Positions 6,602-12,727 of a stretch of DNA of 12,727 bases are shown piece by piece. How positions within the stretch are numbered: the first letter of the stretch is position 1; each line of letters begins with the position of its first letter. The notes under the pieces were generated by a model, which was not told where the DNA came from, did not search any database, and worked only from the letters and a program-made list of their open reading frames with translations. This stretch comes from Lachnospiraceae bacterium (GTDB lineage Bacteria; Bacillota_A; Clostridia; Lachnospirales; Lachnospiraceae): positions 1-12,727 of the forward strand of contig JAILCT010000099.1 in the NCBI GenBank assembly GCA_024690425.1, written 5' to 3'. The translations under genes were made by a program, and so were the position numbers.

Positions 6602-7722
6602 AGATACTTGTAACCGGCGCGAACGGTTTCGTAGGCAAGAACCTTATCGCAGAACTTAGGAACAGAGAATATAAGGAAATATATAAATACGATATCGATA
6701 CCGATCCTTCGCTGCTTGATGAGTATACGAAAAAGTGTGATTTTGTCTTCCACCTTGCGGGAGTGAACAGGCCAAAGGATGAAGAAGAGTTCATGACAGG
6801 CAATTTCGGCTTTACGGACACTCTTTTAAATAAGCTTAAGGAAGCGGGAAACAAGGCGCCTGTTCTTATATCTTCATCCATTCAGGCTGCACTTGACAAC
6901 CCGTACGGAAGAAGTAAAAAAGCAGGAGAGGACCTGATGTTTTCCTACTCGAAGGAAACGGGTGCGCGTGTTTATGTGTACAGGCTTCCGAATGTGTTCG
7001 GTAAATGGTGCAGACCCAATTACAACAGTGCGGTTGCAACCTTCTGTAATAACATTGCTGCAGGCCTTCCCATACAGGTAAACGATCCTTCGGTCGTGAT
7101 GAACCTCGTCTATATTGACGATGTGGTGAACGAATTTATAAATGCCCTGGAGGATAAGGCCAATATCATTGATGGCTTCGGTGCAGTGCCGACAGTCCAT
7201 ACAACGACACTGGGTCATATAGCGGAAACGATACAGTCCTTTAAGGAAGGCAGAGAGAAGCTTAAGCTTCCAAGGCTTGACGATGCCCTTACAAGCAAGC
7301 TGTACAGTACTTACTTAAGTTATCTCCCCATGGACAAGCTGGGATATACACTTGATTCCCATAAGGATGAAAGAGGTTCGTTCACTGAGTTTATAAGAAC
7401 GCCCGACAGGGGACAGGTATCGGTCAATGTGATACGGCCGGGCATTACCAAGGGCAATCACTGGCACCATTCAAAGAATGAGAAATTCCTTATAGTAAAG
7501 GGAAGCGGAAGGATCAGCTTTCGTAAATACGGGGAGGACATGATATACGATTATGACCTTGATGACAGCACATTTACGGTAGTTGATATTCCTACAGGAT
7601 ATACTCACAGCATAACCAATACAGGTAAGGAAGATATGGTTGTTGTCATGTGGGCCAATGAAGCTTTTAACCCGGATAAACCCGACACCTTCTATGAGAA
7701 GGTAGTACGAGATGGTGAATAA
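6598..7722 (+). CDS. capF: CapF/FnlB: bifunctional C3-epimerase and C4-reductase of the UDP-L-FucNAc pathway
   Basis: A two-domain enzyme of 374 residues. The N-terminal SDR domain (about 1-245) has VTGANGFVG (5-13) and the catalytic YGRSK (Y103, K107). The C-terminal cupin (about 250-374) has GNHWHHSKNEKF (286-297) with the metal-ligand His residues and E295, plus a further His in GYTHSI (337). In the known S. aureus CapF, the cupin epimerises C3 and the SDR domain reduces C4 with NADPH, giving UDP-6-deoxy-L-TalNAc. I chose the ATG at 6598 because it gives MKILVTGANGF, typical for the family, and an ATGA overlap with the capE stop. An in-frame ATG at 6583 would add MEHGK and overlap by 19 nt. 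Neither start has a strong ribosome site. Confidence 0.95.
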   Translation: MKILVTGANGFVGKNLIAELRNREYKEIYKYDIDTDPSLLDEYTKKCDFVFHLAGVNRPKDEEEFMTGNFGFTDTLLNKLKEAGNKAPVLISSSIQAALDNPYGRSKKAGEDLMFSYSKETGARVYVYRLPNVFGKWCRPNYNSAVATFCNNIAAGLPIQVNDPSVVMNLVYIDDVVNEFINALEDKANIIDGFGAVPTVHTTTLGHIAETIQSFKEGREKLKLPRLDDALTSKLYSTYLSYLPMDKLGYTLDSHKDERGSFTEFIRTPDRGQVSVNVIRPGITKGNHWHHSKNEKFLIVKGSGRISFRKYGEDMIYDYDLDDSTFTVVDIPTGYTHSITNTGKEDMVVVMWANEAFNPDKPDTFYEKVVRDGE

Positions 7723-7724
7723 GA

Positions 7725-8852
7725 ATGAATAAACTGAAATTAATGACTATAGTGGGGACACGTCCCGAGATAATAAGGCTGTCAGCGGTCATCAAGTGCG
7801 CTGATAAATATTTTGATCATGTGCTTGTTCACACGGGACAGAATTACGATTACACTCTTAATCAGATATTTTTCGAGGATCTGAAGCTGAGGGAACCGGA
7901 TCACTATCTTGATTCGGTCGGTTCCAACCTGGGTGAGACAATGGGCAATATCATTGCAAAGTCATACACTCTCATGCAGGAAGTTAAGCCGGATGCTCTT
8001 CTTATTCTCGGAGATACCAACTCGGCCCTGTCTGCGATAAGTGCCAAGAGGCTCAAGATACCGATCTTCCACATGGAGGCAGGTAACCGGTGCTGGGACT
8101 GGAATGTATCCGAGATGATAAACCGCAAGATAGTGGACCATATATCGGACATTAACCTTCCGTACACAGAGCACTCAAGAAGATATCTGCTTTCGGAAGG
8201 AATAGACGGAAAGACGATGTTTGTGACAGGGTCACCCATGAGGGAGGTCCTTCGCGATCACATGGATGATATCCTTAAGAGCGATGTGCTGACAAGGCTT
8301 GGCCTTGAAAAGAGGAAGTATATCCTTGTGTCAGCCCATAGGGAAGAAAATATCGATCTTGAAGACAACTTTATGGACCTGATGAACTCGATAAACAGCA
8401 TAGCCGAGAAGTACCGGATGCCTGTGATCTATTCAACACATCCCAGGTCTAAGAAGTTTATCGAAATGCGGAACTTTAAGTTTCATCCGCTGGTTTCAAG
8501 TATGCAGCCTTTTGGATTCCTTGATTACAATATGCTCCAGATGAATGCCTACTGCGTACTGTCAGACAGCGGGACACTGTCGGAGGAATCGGCAATGCTT
8601 GGCTTCCCCGGTGTCCTTATAAGAACCTCAACGGAGAGGCCGGAAGTACTGGATAAGGGTACGGTAGTGATAGGCGGGATAAAGGGCTGTACGGTTGAGC
8701 AGGCAGCCGATCTTGCCGTTGCCATGTATGAGAATGGTGAAGAGACAGTTATGGCGGAGGATTATGCCGATACCAATGTGTCCGTTAAAGTGGTCAAAAT
8801 AATACAGAGTTACACCGACATAGTTAACCGCACCGTATGGCTTAAGAATTAA
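7725..8852 (+). CDS. capG: CapG/FnlC: UDP-N-acetyl-L-fucosamine-forming C2-epimerase (WecB-like)
   Basis: A 375-residue member of the UDP-GlcNAc 2-epimerase fold (GT-B-like). In this context it should invert C2 of UDP-6-deoxy-L-TalNAc to give UDP-L-FucNAc, the last step after CapE and CapF. Visible motifs are GTRPE (11-15), HTGQNYD (36-42), GDTNS (96-100), HMEAGNR (116-122), the segment ending VTGSP (167-171), SAHREEN (203-209) and SDSGTLSEES in the C-terminal half. DTNS and HREEN fit the FnlC/CapG branch better than WecB proper, where I would expect forms such as DTTT. It starts two bases after the capF stop, so the three pathway genes are contiguous and in reaction order. UDP-ManNAc formation as in WecB is the main alternative, made unlikely by the neighbours. 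Confidence 0.94.
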   Translation: MNKLKLMTIVGTRPEIIRLSAVIKCADKYFDHVLVHTGQNYDYTLNQIFFEDLKLREPDHYLDSVGSNLGETMGNIIAKSYTLMQEVKPDALLILGDTNSALSAISAKRLKIPIFHMEAGNRCWDWNVSEMINRKIVDHISDINLPYTEHSRRYLLSEGIDGKTMFVTGSPMREVLRDHMDDILKSDVLTRLGLEKRKYILVSAHREENIDLEDNFMDLMNSINSIAEKYRMPVIYSTHPRSKKFIEMRNFKFHPLVSSMQPFGFLDYNMLQMNAYCVLSDSGTLSEESAMLGFPGVLIRTSTERPEVLDKGTVVIGGIKGCTVEQAADLAVAMYENGEETVMAEDYADTNVSVKVVKIIQSYTDIVNRTVWLKN

Positions 8853-8855
8853 GGT

Positions 8856-10010
8856 ATGAGGATAGTAGTCGATGATATAGCCGCAAGCAAGACAGGAGCC
8901 CTGTCGGTGCTGCGTGATTTTTACAATGCTGTCGCAGAGCATGAGAGATCAAAAACCGGTGGCAGCAATAAGTGGATATTTGTTCTCGGGGATAAGCTGC
9001 TTGAGGAGACGGATAACATTAAGGTCATCGTAAGGGATGATGTCAAGTCAAGCCGAAAGAACAGGCTTATGTTTGATCTTGCGAACGGAGCGGGATTCTT
9101 TGAGAGCCTTAAGCCGGATGTCCTTTTCTCCATGCAGAATACCCTGCCAAGAGGATATAAGGGGAAGCAGGTATTGTATGTCCATCAGCCCCTTCCCTAC
9201 CAGTCGTGGAAGAAATTCTCCTTTCTAAAACCCGAGGAGAGAGAATACGCTGTATACCAGCACCTTATCGGAAGGATGATAGATACTTCCGTAAAAAGGG
9301 CTGATAAGGTTATCGTCCAGACACAGTGGATGAGGGATGCGATAATAAAGAAGACAGGAATAGCCGGGGACAGGATCGTTAAGATATTACCGGATGTGAC
9401 GATGGGACAGAGGGACGGTTCTTCTGTCTTCATAATTCCGGATAATACAGAAGAATTACAGGCTTCGGTGAAGACAGAAGAACCGTCCCCGTGTCTTCAT
9501 AACAGGTTCTTCTATCCGGCAGGTGAGATATCGTACAAGAATCATGAGTGTATACTTAAGGCGGTCGGTCTGCTTAAGGAACGGGGGATAAATGATTTTG
9601 AAGTTTCATTTACCCTTAATAAGGGAGACGTACCGGGACTGAATAAATATCCGGATCATGAGCAGGTAAGGTATCTTGGGCGGATACCCCGTGACGAAGT
9701 GTTTAAGCGATATTCAACCGATATACTTTTATTTGCATCATATATAGAGACCTTCGGATATCCGCTTGCGGAAGCAAGGGCTGTCGGCGGCAGGATCATA
9801 GCATCGGACTGTCCGTTCAGCCATGAGATCCTTGATGGATATAACCGGGCTGTGTTCTTTAACCCGTTTGATCCAAAGGAGCTTGCTGAGATCATGGAGC
9901 AGGAGATCACGGGAAGATCGCAGTTTGCGGAAAATAATGGTCCGTATGAGGATACACGGAATGAGACGGGCAGCTGGGAATCCGTTATCAGGATACTGGA
10001 AACATGCTGA
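8856..10010 (+). CDS. GT4-type glycosyltransferase carrying an in-frame REP-like insertion
   Basis: A 384-residue GT-B glycosyltransferase. The N-terminal half has VDDIAASKTGALSVLRDFY, FSMQNTLPRGY, VLYVHQPLPYQSW and KADKVIVQTQWMRDAI-like text (RADKVIVQTQWMRDAI). The donor domain starts RFFYPAGEISYKNHE and has VRYLGRIPRDEVFKRYSTD and the E-x7-E motif ETFGYPLAEARAVGG typical of GT4. Donor and acceptor are unknown. Between the two domains, residues about 184-213 (MGQRDGSSVFII through EEPSPCLH) are encoded by a 90-bp pair of inverted REP-like units and look unlike the rest. They probably lengthen the interdomain linker, and the frame remains open. The start lies 3 nt after the capG stop with only a weak AAGG nearby. 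A 48-nt gap without visible signal follows. Its enzyme activity after the insertion is unproven, though all donor-domain motifs remain. Confidence 0.88.
   Translation: MRIVVDDIAASKTGALSVLRDFYNAVAEHERSKTGGSNKWIFVLGDKLLEETDNIKVIVRDDVKSSRKNRLMFDLANGAGFFESLKPDVLFSMQNTLPRGYKGKQVLYVHQPLPYQSWKKFSFLKPEEREYAVYQHLIGRMIDTSVKRADKVIVQTQWMRDAIIKKTGIAGDRIVKILPDVTMGQRDGSSVFIIPDNTEELQASVKTEEPSPCLHNRFFYPAGEISYKNHECILKAVGLLKERGINDFEVSFTLNKGDVPGLNKYPDHEQVRYLGRIPRDEVFKRYSTDILLFASYIETFGYPLAEARAVGGRIIASDCPFSHEILDGYNRAVFFNPFDPKELAEIMEQEITGRSQFAENNGPYEDTRNETGSWESVIRILETC
9406..9495. repeat. Paired inverted REP-like (BIME-like) element inside the GT4 gene
   Basis: Two copies of a 23-nt unit face each other. The left unit (9406-9428) is GACAGA, an 11-nt centre GGGACGGTTCT, then TCTGTC, itself a small stem-loop. 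The right unit (9473-9495) is its inverted copy, with two mismatches at the outer foot. The perfect inverted arms are 21 nt (9412-9432 and 9469-9489) around a 36-nt spacer. Outside them, pairing continues imperfectly to about 9404/9497. From memory, units of the type GACACA-GGGGACGGTTC-TGTGTC are widespread REP sequences in Clostridia and are linked to RAYT (Y1/IS200-like) transposases. I could not search. The element is 90 bp, so it keeps the frame, and contains no stop. Confidence 0.85.
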
Positions 10011-10058
10011 GAGAACGGATATATACGGCAGGATGGTGCTGTTTACGTAAGCAGGAAT

Positions 10059-11276
10059 ATGGAGAATAAAGAGAGACCTGGAAAATTGAAAGACATATGG
10101 CTTGGCGGGATATATTATATTCCTGCCGTTTTGCTGTACGTTCTGAATATGATGATCCCGGCAGTAAGGCCGGGTGTGATCGCAAGTGTCTTCATGTTCT
10201 GCGTGCTGGCGGAACTCATCGTAAAGAGACAGGTCAGGTTTGTCAGCTTTATGGACAGGCTGGTGGCGGCCTGGTTTTTATACAATGCCTTATCCGTCAT
10301 CTGGCTTCTAAGGAGCGGGATGCCGCTTGGTGTATATAATCAGGAAGCTGTTGTGTCACTGCTCCCGGTGATCTTCTACCTTGTGGGAAGAAGCTGTGAT
10401 GATGCTTCTGTCTTTTACAGATATTTTATCTATGCCTTACTCCTTATAGGTATACTGGGAATAATACTTCAGGTTGCAATGCCGCAGTTTTATATTGACT
10501 ATTCCTATAAGCTCAATTTCGTGAGCAAGGCCGATGCCGAAACCTGCAGGGTCAGGATGGATTCCGTGGTCGGAAGCACGGTCCTTGGCTTTCTGTCGGT
10601 GGCATCAATGCTTGCATCGATCCCCTTTATCATGGAGAAAAGATCAAGGCTTTTCGGCATCATATCCATGTTCATAAGCTTTATAGTCGCATTTATGAGC
10701 AACCAGCGATCTGCCATGGTTGTTGCAATACTTGCGGTATTGTACTTTAATTATCTTTTGTTTTTTGTATATAAAAGTGCTGACAGTAAATATTTCGTTA
10801 TAGAGATCGCTCTTCTTGGGGCGGCATTTATCGGCCTGTGCATCTTTAAGCTGGGTGCGATAAAGGAAGTCTATTACAGGCTGGCGTCACTTCCCCTTGC
10901 CGTGGGAGAGCGGTCCGAACAGTGGGTGGCTGCTGTTAATAATATGTACTCAACCTGGCTTGGCAACGGACTGGGAGCCAACGGGCACAGGGCAATAGGG
11001 ATCGAGGACGCCTTCGTGGTTGCAGACGGAGGCCTTGTCAAGGCCTACTGTGAGCAGGGTATCTTCGGATTTTCGATGTATATATATATCATGTTACTTA
11101 CCTTTAAGAGAGGGCTTAAGGATATAAAGTCATATGCGGCAGAGATCGGAATAACAGCAGCAGCTCTTCTTCAGTCAATAGGATCGAATATATTGAGCTT
11201 CCAGCTTGCAGGTCCGGTATTCTGGTTTGCGATAGGATGTATCCATGCAGCAAAAGATAAGGAGGCGGCATCATGA
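10059..11276 (+). CDS. wzy: Wzy-like O-antigen/polysaccharide polymerase, multi-pass membrane protein
   Basis: A 405-residue integral membrane protein with about 10-12 hydrophobic segments, for example near residues 14-34, 38-55, 64-81, 94-110, 120-142, 170-195, 217-236, 245-266, 342-362 and 370-400. A long extracellular loop lies at about 270-340 and contains GNGLGANGHRA and a run of acidic residues, as expected for Wzy/WaaL-type proteins. Sequence identity in this family is always low, so the call rests on topology and on the lack of another polymerase candidate here. It would join lipid-linked repeat units on the outer face of the membrane. A ligase role is less likely in a Gram-positive cell. 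The start has an AGGA only 2 nt from the ATG and no alternative start in frame. Its TGA overlaps the next ATG (ATGA). Confidence 0.8.
   Translation: MENKERPGKLKDIWLGGIYYIPAVLLYVLNMMIPAVRPGVIASVFMFCVLAELIVKRQVRFVSFMDRLVAAWFLYNALSVIWLLRSGMPLGVYNQEAVVSLLPVIFYLVGRSCDDASVFYRYFIYALLLIGILGIILQVAMPQFYIDYSYKLNFVSKADAETCRVRMDSVVGSTVLGFLSVASMLASIPFIMEKRSRLFGIISMFISFIVAFMSNQRSAMVVAILAVLYFNYLLFFVYKSADSKYFVIEIALLGAAFIGLCIFKLGAIKEVYYRLASLPLAVGERSEQWVAAVNNMYSTWLGNGLGANGHRAIGIEDAFVVADGGLVKAYCEQGIFGFSMYIYIMLLTFKRGLKDIKSYAAEIGITAAALLQSIGSNILSFQLAGPVFWFAIGCIHAAKDKEAAS
11260..11266 (+). promoter_or_regulatory. Strong Shine-Dalgarno site for the WbsX-like gene
   Basis: AAGGAGG ends 6 nt before the ATG at 11273. 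It lies within the last codons of the Wzy-like gene and is the best ribosome site in the window, fixing the start at the 4-nt ATGA overlap. Confidence 0.8.
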
Positions 11277-12352
11277 GAGTCATGTGTATGTATCTGCCTC
11301 AATATCATACCTTTCCCGAGAATGACGAGTGGTGGGGCAAGGGCTATACCGAGTGGACCGCAGTTAAGCGGGGACGTCCCCTGTACCAGGGTCACATACA
11401 GCCGCGAGTTCCTCTTGACGGCCGTTATTACGATCTTGTAAATGAAGGGGCCGATACTCTTAAATGGCAGGCTGAGACAGCACGTAAATACGGTATTTAC
11501 GGCTTCTCCTTTTACCAGTACTGGTTTAAGGGAAGGCAGCTTATGCAGAAGCCGATGGAGATCCTGCTTGAGCATCCTGAGATAGATATAAACTATTGCA
11601 TATGCTGGGCCAATGAGAGCTGGACAAGGACCTGGTACGGATTAAGCGAACAGGTACTCATGCAGCAGGACTACGGGGAAGAAGAGGACTGGTACAGGCA
11701 CTTTGAGTATCTGCTTAGATTTTTTAATGATAAAAGATATATAAAAATTGACAATAAACCTGTTTTTCAGATATACAGGACCTTTGATATCGACTGCCTT
11801 GACAGGATGCTTAACTGCTTTAACAAGTGGGCAGAGGGTGAAGGCTACGACGGAATATATGTTATCGCAGGAAAGACAGCCGGGCAGCAGGAGACAAGAA
11901 CCGAACTTATCGACGGTTATTATTATTTTGAGCCGGGCTATACGCTTAAGCATGATTTTTCACGCCTTCATGAGACGGAATATAATATATCCGTGTTGTG
12001 GAACACGATGATCAACAGGCTGAGGACGGATAAGAAGCTTGAGAGGTCGATCCGTGCCGACTTAATACTTAACGGTATCAAGAAAAGGGAATACGCAGAG
12101 AATGAATTCCCGGGGCTTATACCCGACTGGGACAATACCCCGAGAAGGGGATACAAGGGCCTTGTTTACAAGGGAACCTCCCCGGAAAAGTTCGAGGAAG
12201 CGTTAAGGGTACTTAAGAAGAAAAAGGAAGGCCATAAGAATGACTTTGTCTTCATAAACGCCTGGAATGAATGGGGTGAGGGTGCAATGCTCGAACCGGA
12301 TGAATACAGGGGCTATGGCTACCTTGAAGCAGTAAAAAATGTGACACTTTAG
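11273..12352 (+). CDS. WbsX-like glycosyltransferase (GH99-like fold)
   Basis: A 359-residue soluble protein of the Glyco_tran_WbsX family, also annotated as glycoside-hydrolase-99-like. The typical blocks are MYLPQYHTFPENDEWWGKGY followed by TEWT, GHIQPRVPLDGRYYDL, GIYGFSFYQYWFKGRQL, YCICWANESWTRTWYG and, at the end, FINAWNEWGEGAMLEPDE. These proteins occur throughout capsule and O-antigen clusters and are assumed to be glycosyltransferases; a reaction has seldom been shown. Here it probably adds one sugar of the repeat unit. The last three sense codons and the stop form the left arm of a strong hairpin (12339-12373). A short AT-rich stretch (about 11718-11760) contains a possible internal promoter. 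Confidence 0.9.
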   Translation: MRVMCMYLPQYHTFPENDEWWGKGYTEWTAVKRGRPLYQGHIQPRVPLDGRYYDLVNEGADTLKWQAETARKYGIYGFSFYQYWFKGRQLMQKPMEILLEHPEIDINYCICWANESWTRTWYGLSEQVLMQQDYGEEEDWYRHFEYLLRFFNDKRYIKIDNKPVFQIYRTFDIDCLDRMLNCFNKWAEGEGYDGIYVIAGKTAGQQETRTELIDGYYYFEPGYTLKHDFSRLHETEYNISVLWNTMINRLRTDKKLERSIRADLILNGIKKREYAENEFPGLIPDWDNTPRRGYKGLVYKGTSPEKFEEALRVLKKKKEGHKNDFVFINAWNEWGEGAMLEPDEYRGYGYLEAVKNVTL

Positions 12353-12373
12353 CTCGGAGCTGAAGTGTCACAT
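12339..12373 (+). repeat. 15-bp stem-loop over the stop codon, between the WbsX-like and GT2 genes
   Basis: ATGTGACACTT (12339-12349) is the exact reverse complement of AAGTGTCACAT (12363-12373). A U-G pair and AGC/GCT extend the stem inward to 15 bp around the loop TCGGA (12354-12358). The stop codon lies in the left arm. What follows is GATGTGATATTTTGG, a poor T run, so full termination is doubtful. TCACAT-g-ATGTGA (12368-12380) is a second, shorter palindrome that shares the right arm. It may reduce read-through, protect RNA ends, or be a dispersed repeat. Confidence 0.7.
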
Positions 12374-12392
12374 GATGTGATATTTTGGAGAA

Positions 12393-12727
12393 ATGGAAAA
12401 AGTAAGTATAATAATCATAATATACAAGGTCGGGAAATATTTAAGGGAATGCCTTGAGAGCGTGATAAACCAGACCTATGAAAACATCGAGATCATATGC
12501 GTTGTCGGTAAGGGTGATAAGGCCTGTGAGGATATAGTGGATGAATATGCGCTGCGTGATGACAGGATAAATGTGATCAAGGCTGAGCCCAGGGGAACGG
12601 CAGATGCAAGGAATAAGGGACTTGATGCCGTGACCGGTGACTATATTGCCTTTGTTGACGGGGATGACTATATCAAGGCCGATATGATCGATGTAATGGT
12701 AAGAGCGGCAAAATCACACGATGCGGA
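12393..12727 (+). CDS. GT2-family glycosyltransferase, N-terminal part, cut by the window edge
   Basis: The frame runs from the ATG at 12393 past the right edge, so 111 residues are visible. The GT-A fold is clear from VSIIIIIYKVGKYLRECLES, INQTYENIEIICV, GTADARNKGLDAVTGDYIA and the metal-binding FVDGDDY (87-93). Two usual motifs are altered: the early P-x-YN is IIYK, and the nucleotide-binding DDGS-x-D is replaced by VGKGDK (38-43). The enzyme may therefore be divergent or use an unusual donor. GGAG lies only 2 nt before the ATG, and a stop codon at 12378 in the same frame leaves no alternative start. It is separated from the previous gene by 40 nt with a hairpin. It probably continues the glycosyltransferase series of the operon. 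Confidence 0.88.
   Translation, partial: MEKVSIIIIIYKVGKYLRECLESVINQTYENIEIICVVGKGDKACEDIVDEYALRDDRINVIKAEPRGTADARNKGLDAVTGDYIAFVDGDDYIKADMIDVMVRAAKSHDA

Noticed and set aside
6893..6920. TTGACA, 16 nt, TAAAAA inside capF as an internal promoter.
   Set aside because: Weak -10 box and ordinary base composition; it falls in conserved coding sequence (ALDNPYGRSK).
7755..7767. Inverted repeat GGGAC-AC-GTCCC near the capG start.
   Set aside because: It encodes the conserved VGTRPE motif; the dyad is a by-product of the codons.
8559..8585. Cluster of GACAG/CTGTC and GGGACAC bases in capG, resembling REP feet.
   Set aside because: It encodes the conserved SDSGTLSEES motif, has no GGGACGGTTC core and no second unit.
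11370..11381. Perfect 12-bp palindrome GGGGACGTCCCC, similar in bases to the REP core.
   Set aside because: It encodes the family-typical RGRP part of the WbsX-like protein and lacks the REP feet, so codon use explains it.
1..12727. CRISPR arrays, tRNA or rRNA genes, complete insertion sequences.
   Set aside because: I saw no regularly spaced direct repeats, no tRNA-like cloverleaf and no transposase reading frame; the only mobile trace is the REP-like pair.

Overview
The window is one strand-consistent stretch of a polysaccharide (capsule, exopolysaccharide or glycan) biosynthesis locus, apparently from an anaerobic Firmicute of the Lachnospiraceae type (Butyrivibrio/Roseburia relatives). 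That assignment rests on moderate G+C judged by eye, frequent AGG/AGA Arg, ATA Ile and AAG Lys codons, GGAG-type ribosome sites, and protein sequences that look like Clostridia cell-surface glycan enzymes. No taxon marker is present, so it is an inference.

Layout. (1) Positions 3-800: the 3' end of a very charged, probably coiled-coil protein of unknown function, closed by a strong intrinsic terminator (828-857). (2) Positions 858-959: a control region with a near-consensus vegetative promoter (TTGCCA, 17 nt, extended -10 TATAAT) and a perfect 8-bp inverted repeat at the predicted transcription start. (3) Positions 960 to the right edge: eleven genes on the + strand, nearly all touching or overlapping, with gaps of 1-48 nt. 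They are a PglE-like sugar aminotransferase, a PglC-like initiating phosphoglycosyltransferase, an ATP-grasp ligase, a HAD hydrolase, a WbuB-like glycosyltransferase, CapE/FnlA, CapF/FnlB, CapG/FnlC, a GT4 glycosyltransferase, a Wzy-like polymerase, a WbsX-like glycosyltransferase and, cut by the edge, a GT2 glycosyltransferase (twelve with the partial one).

How they work together (inference from families). PglE makes a UDP-4-amino-4,6-dideoxy-N-acetylhexosamine. PglC places the resulting sugar phosphate on undecaprenyl phosphate. CapE, CapF and CapG convert UDP-GlcNAc to UDP-N-acetyl-L-fucosamine, which the WbuB-like enzyme probably adds. The GT4, WbsX-like and GT2 enzymes extend the repeat unit, and the Wzy-like protein polymerises it outside the membrane. 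No flippase, chain-length regulator, PglF-type dehydratase or PglD-type acetyltransferase is in the window.

Most unusual points: a paired, inverted REP-like (BIME-like) element of exactly 90 bp lies in frame inside the GT4 gene and is translated. An ATP-grasp/HAD pair sits directly after PglE and PglC where an acetyltransferase would be expected. A 15-bp hairpin overlaps the stop codon of the WbsX-like gene. The last glycosyltransferase has lost the usual DDGS nucleotide-binding motif.
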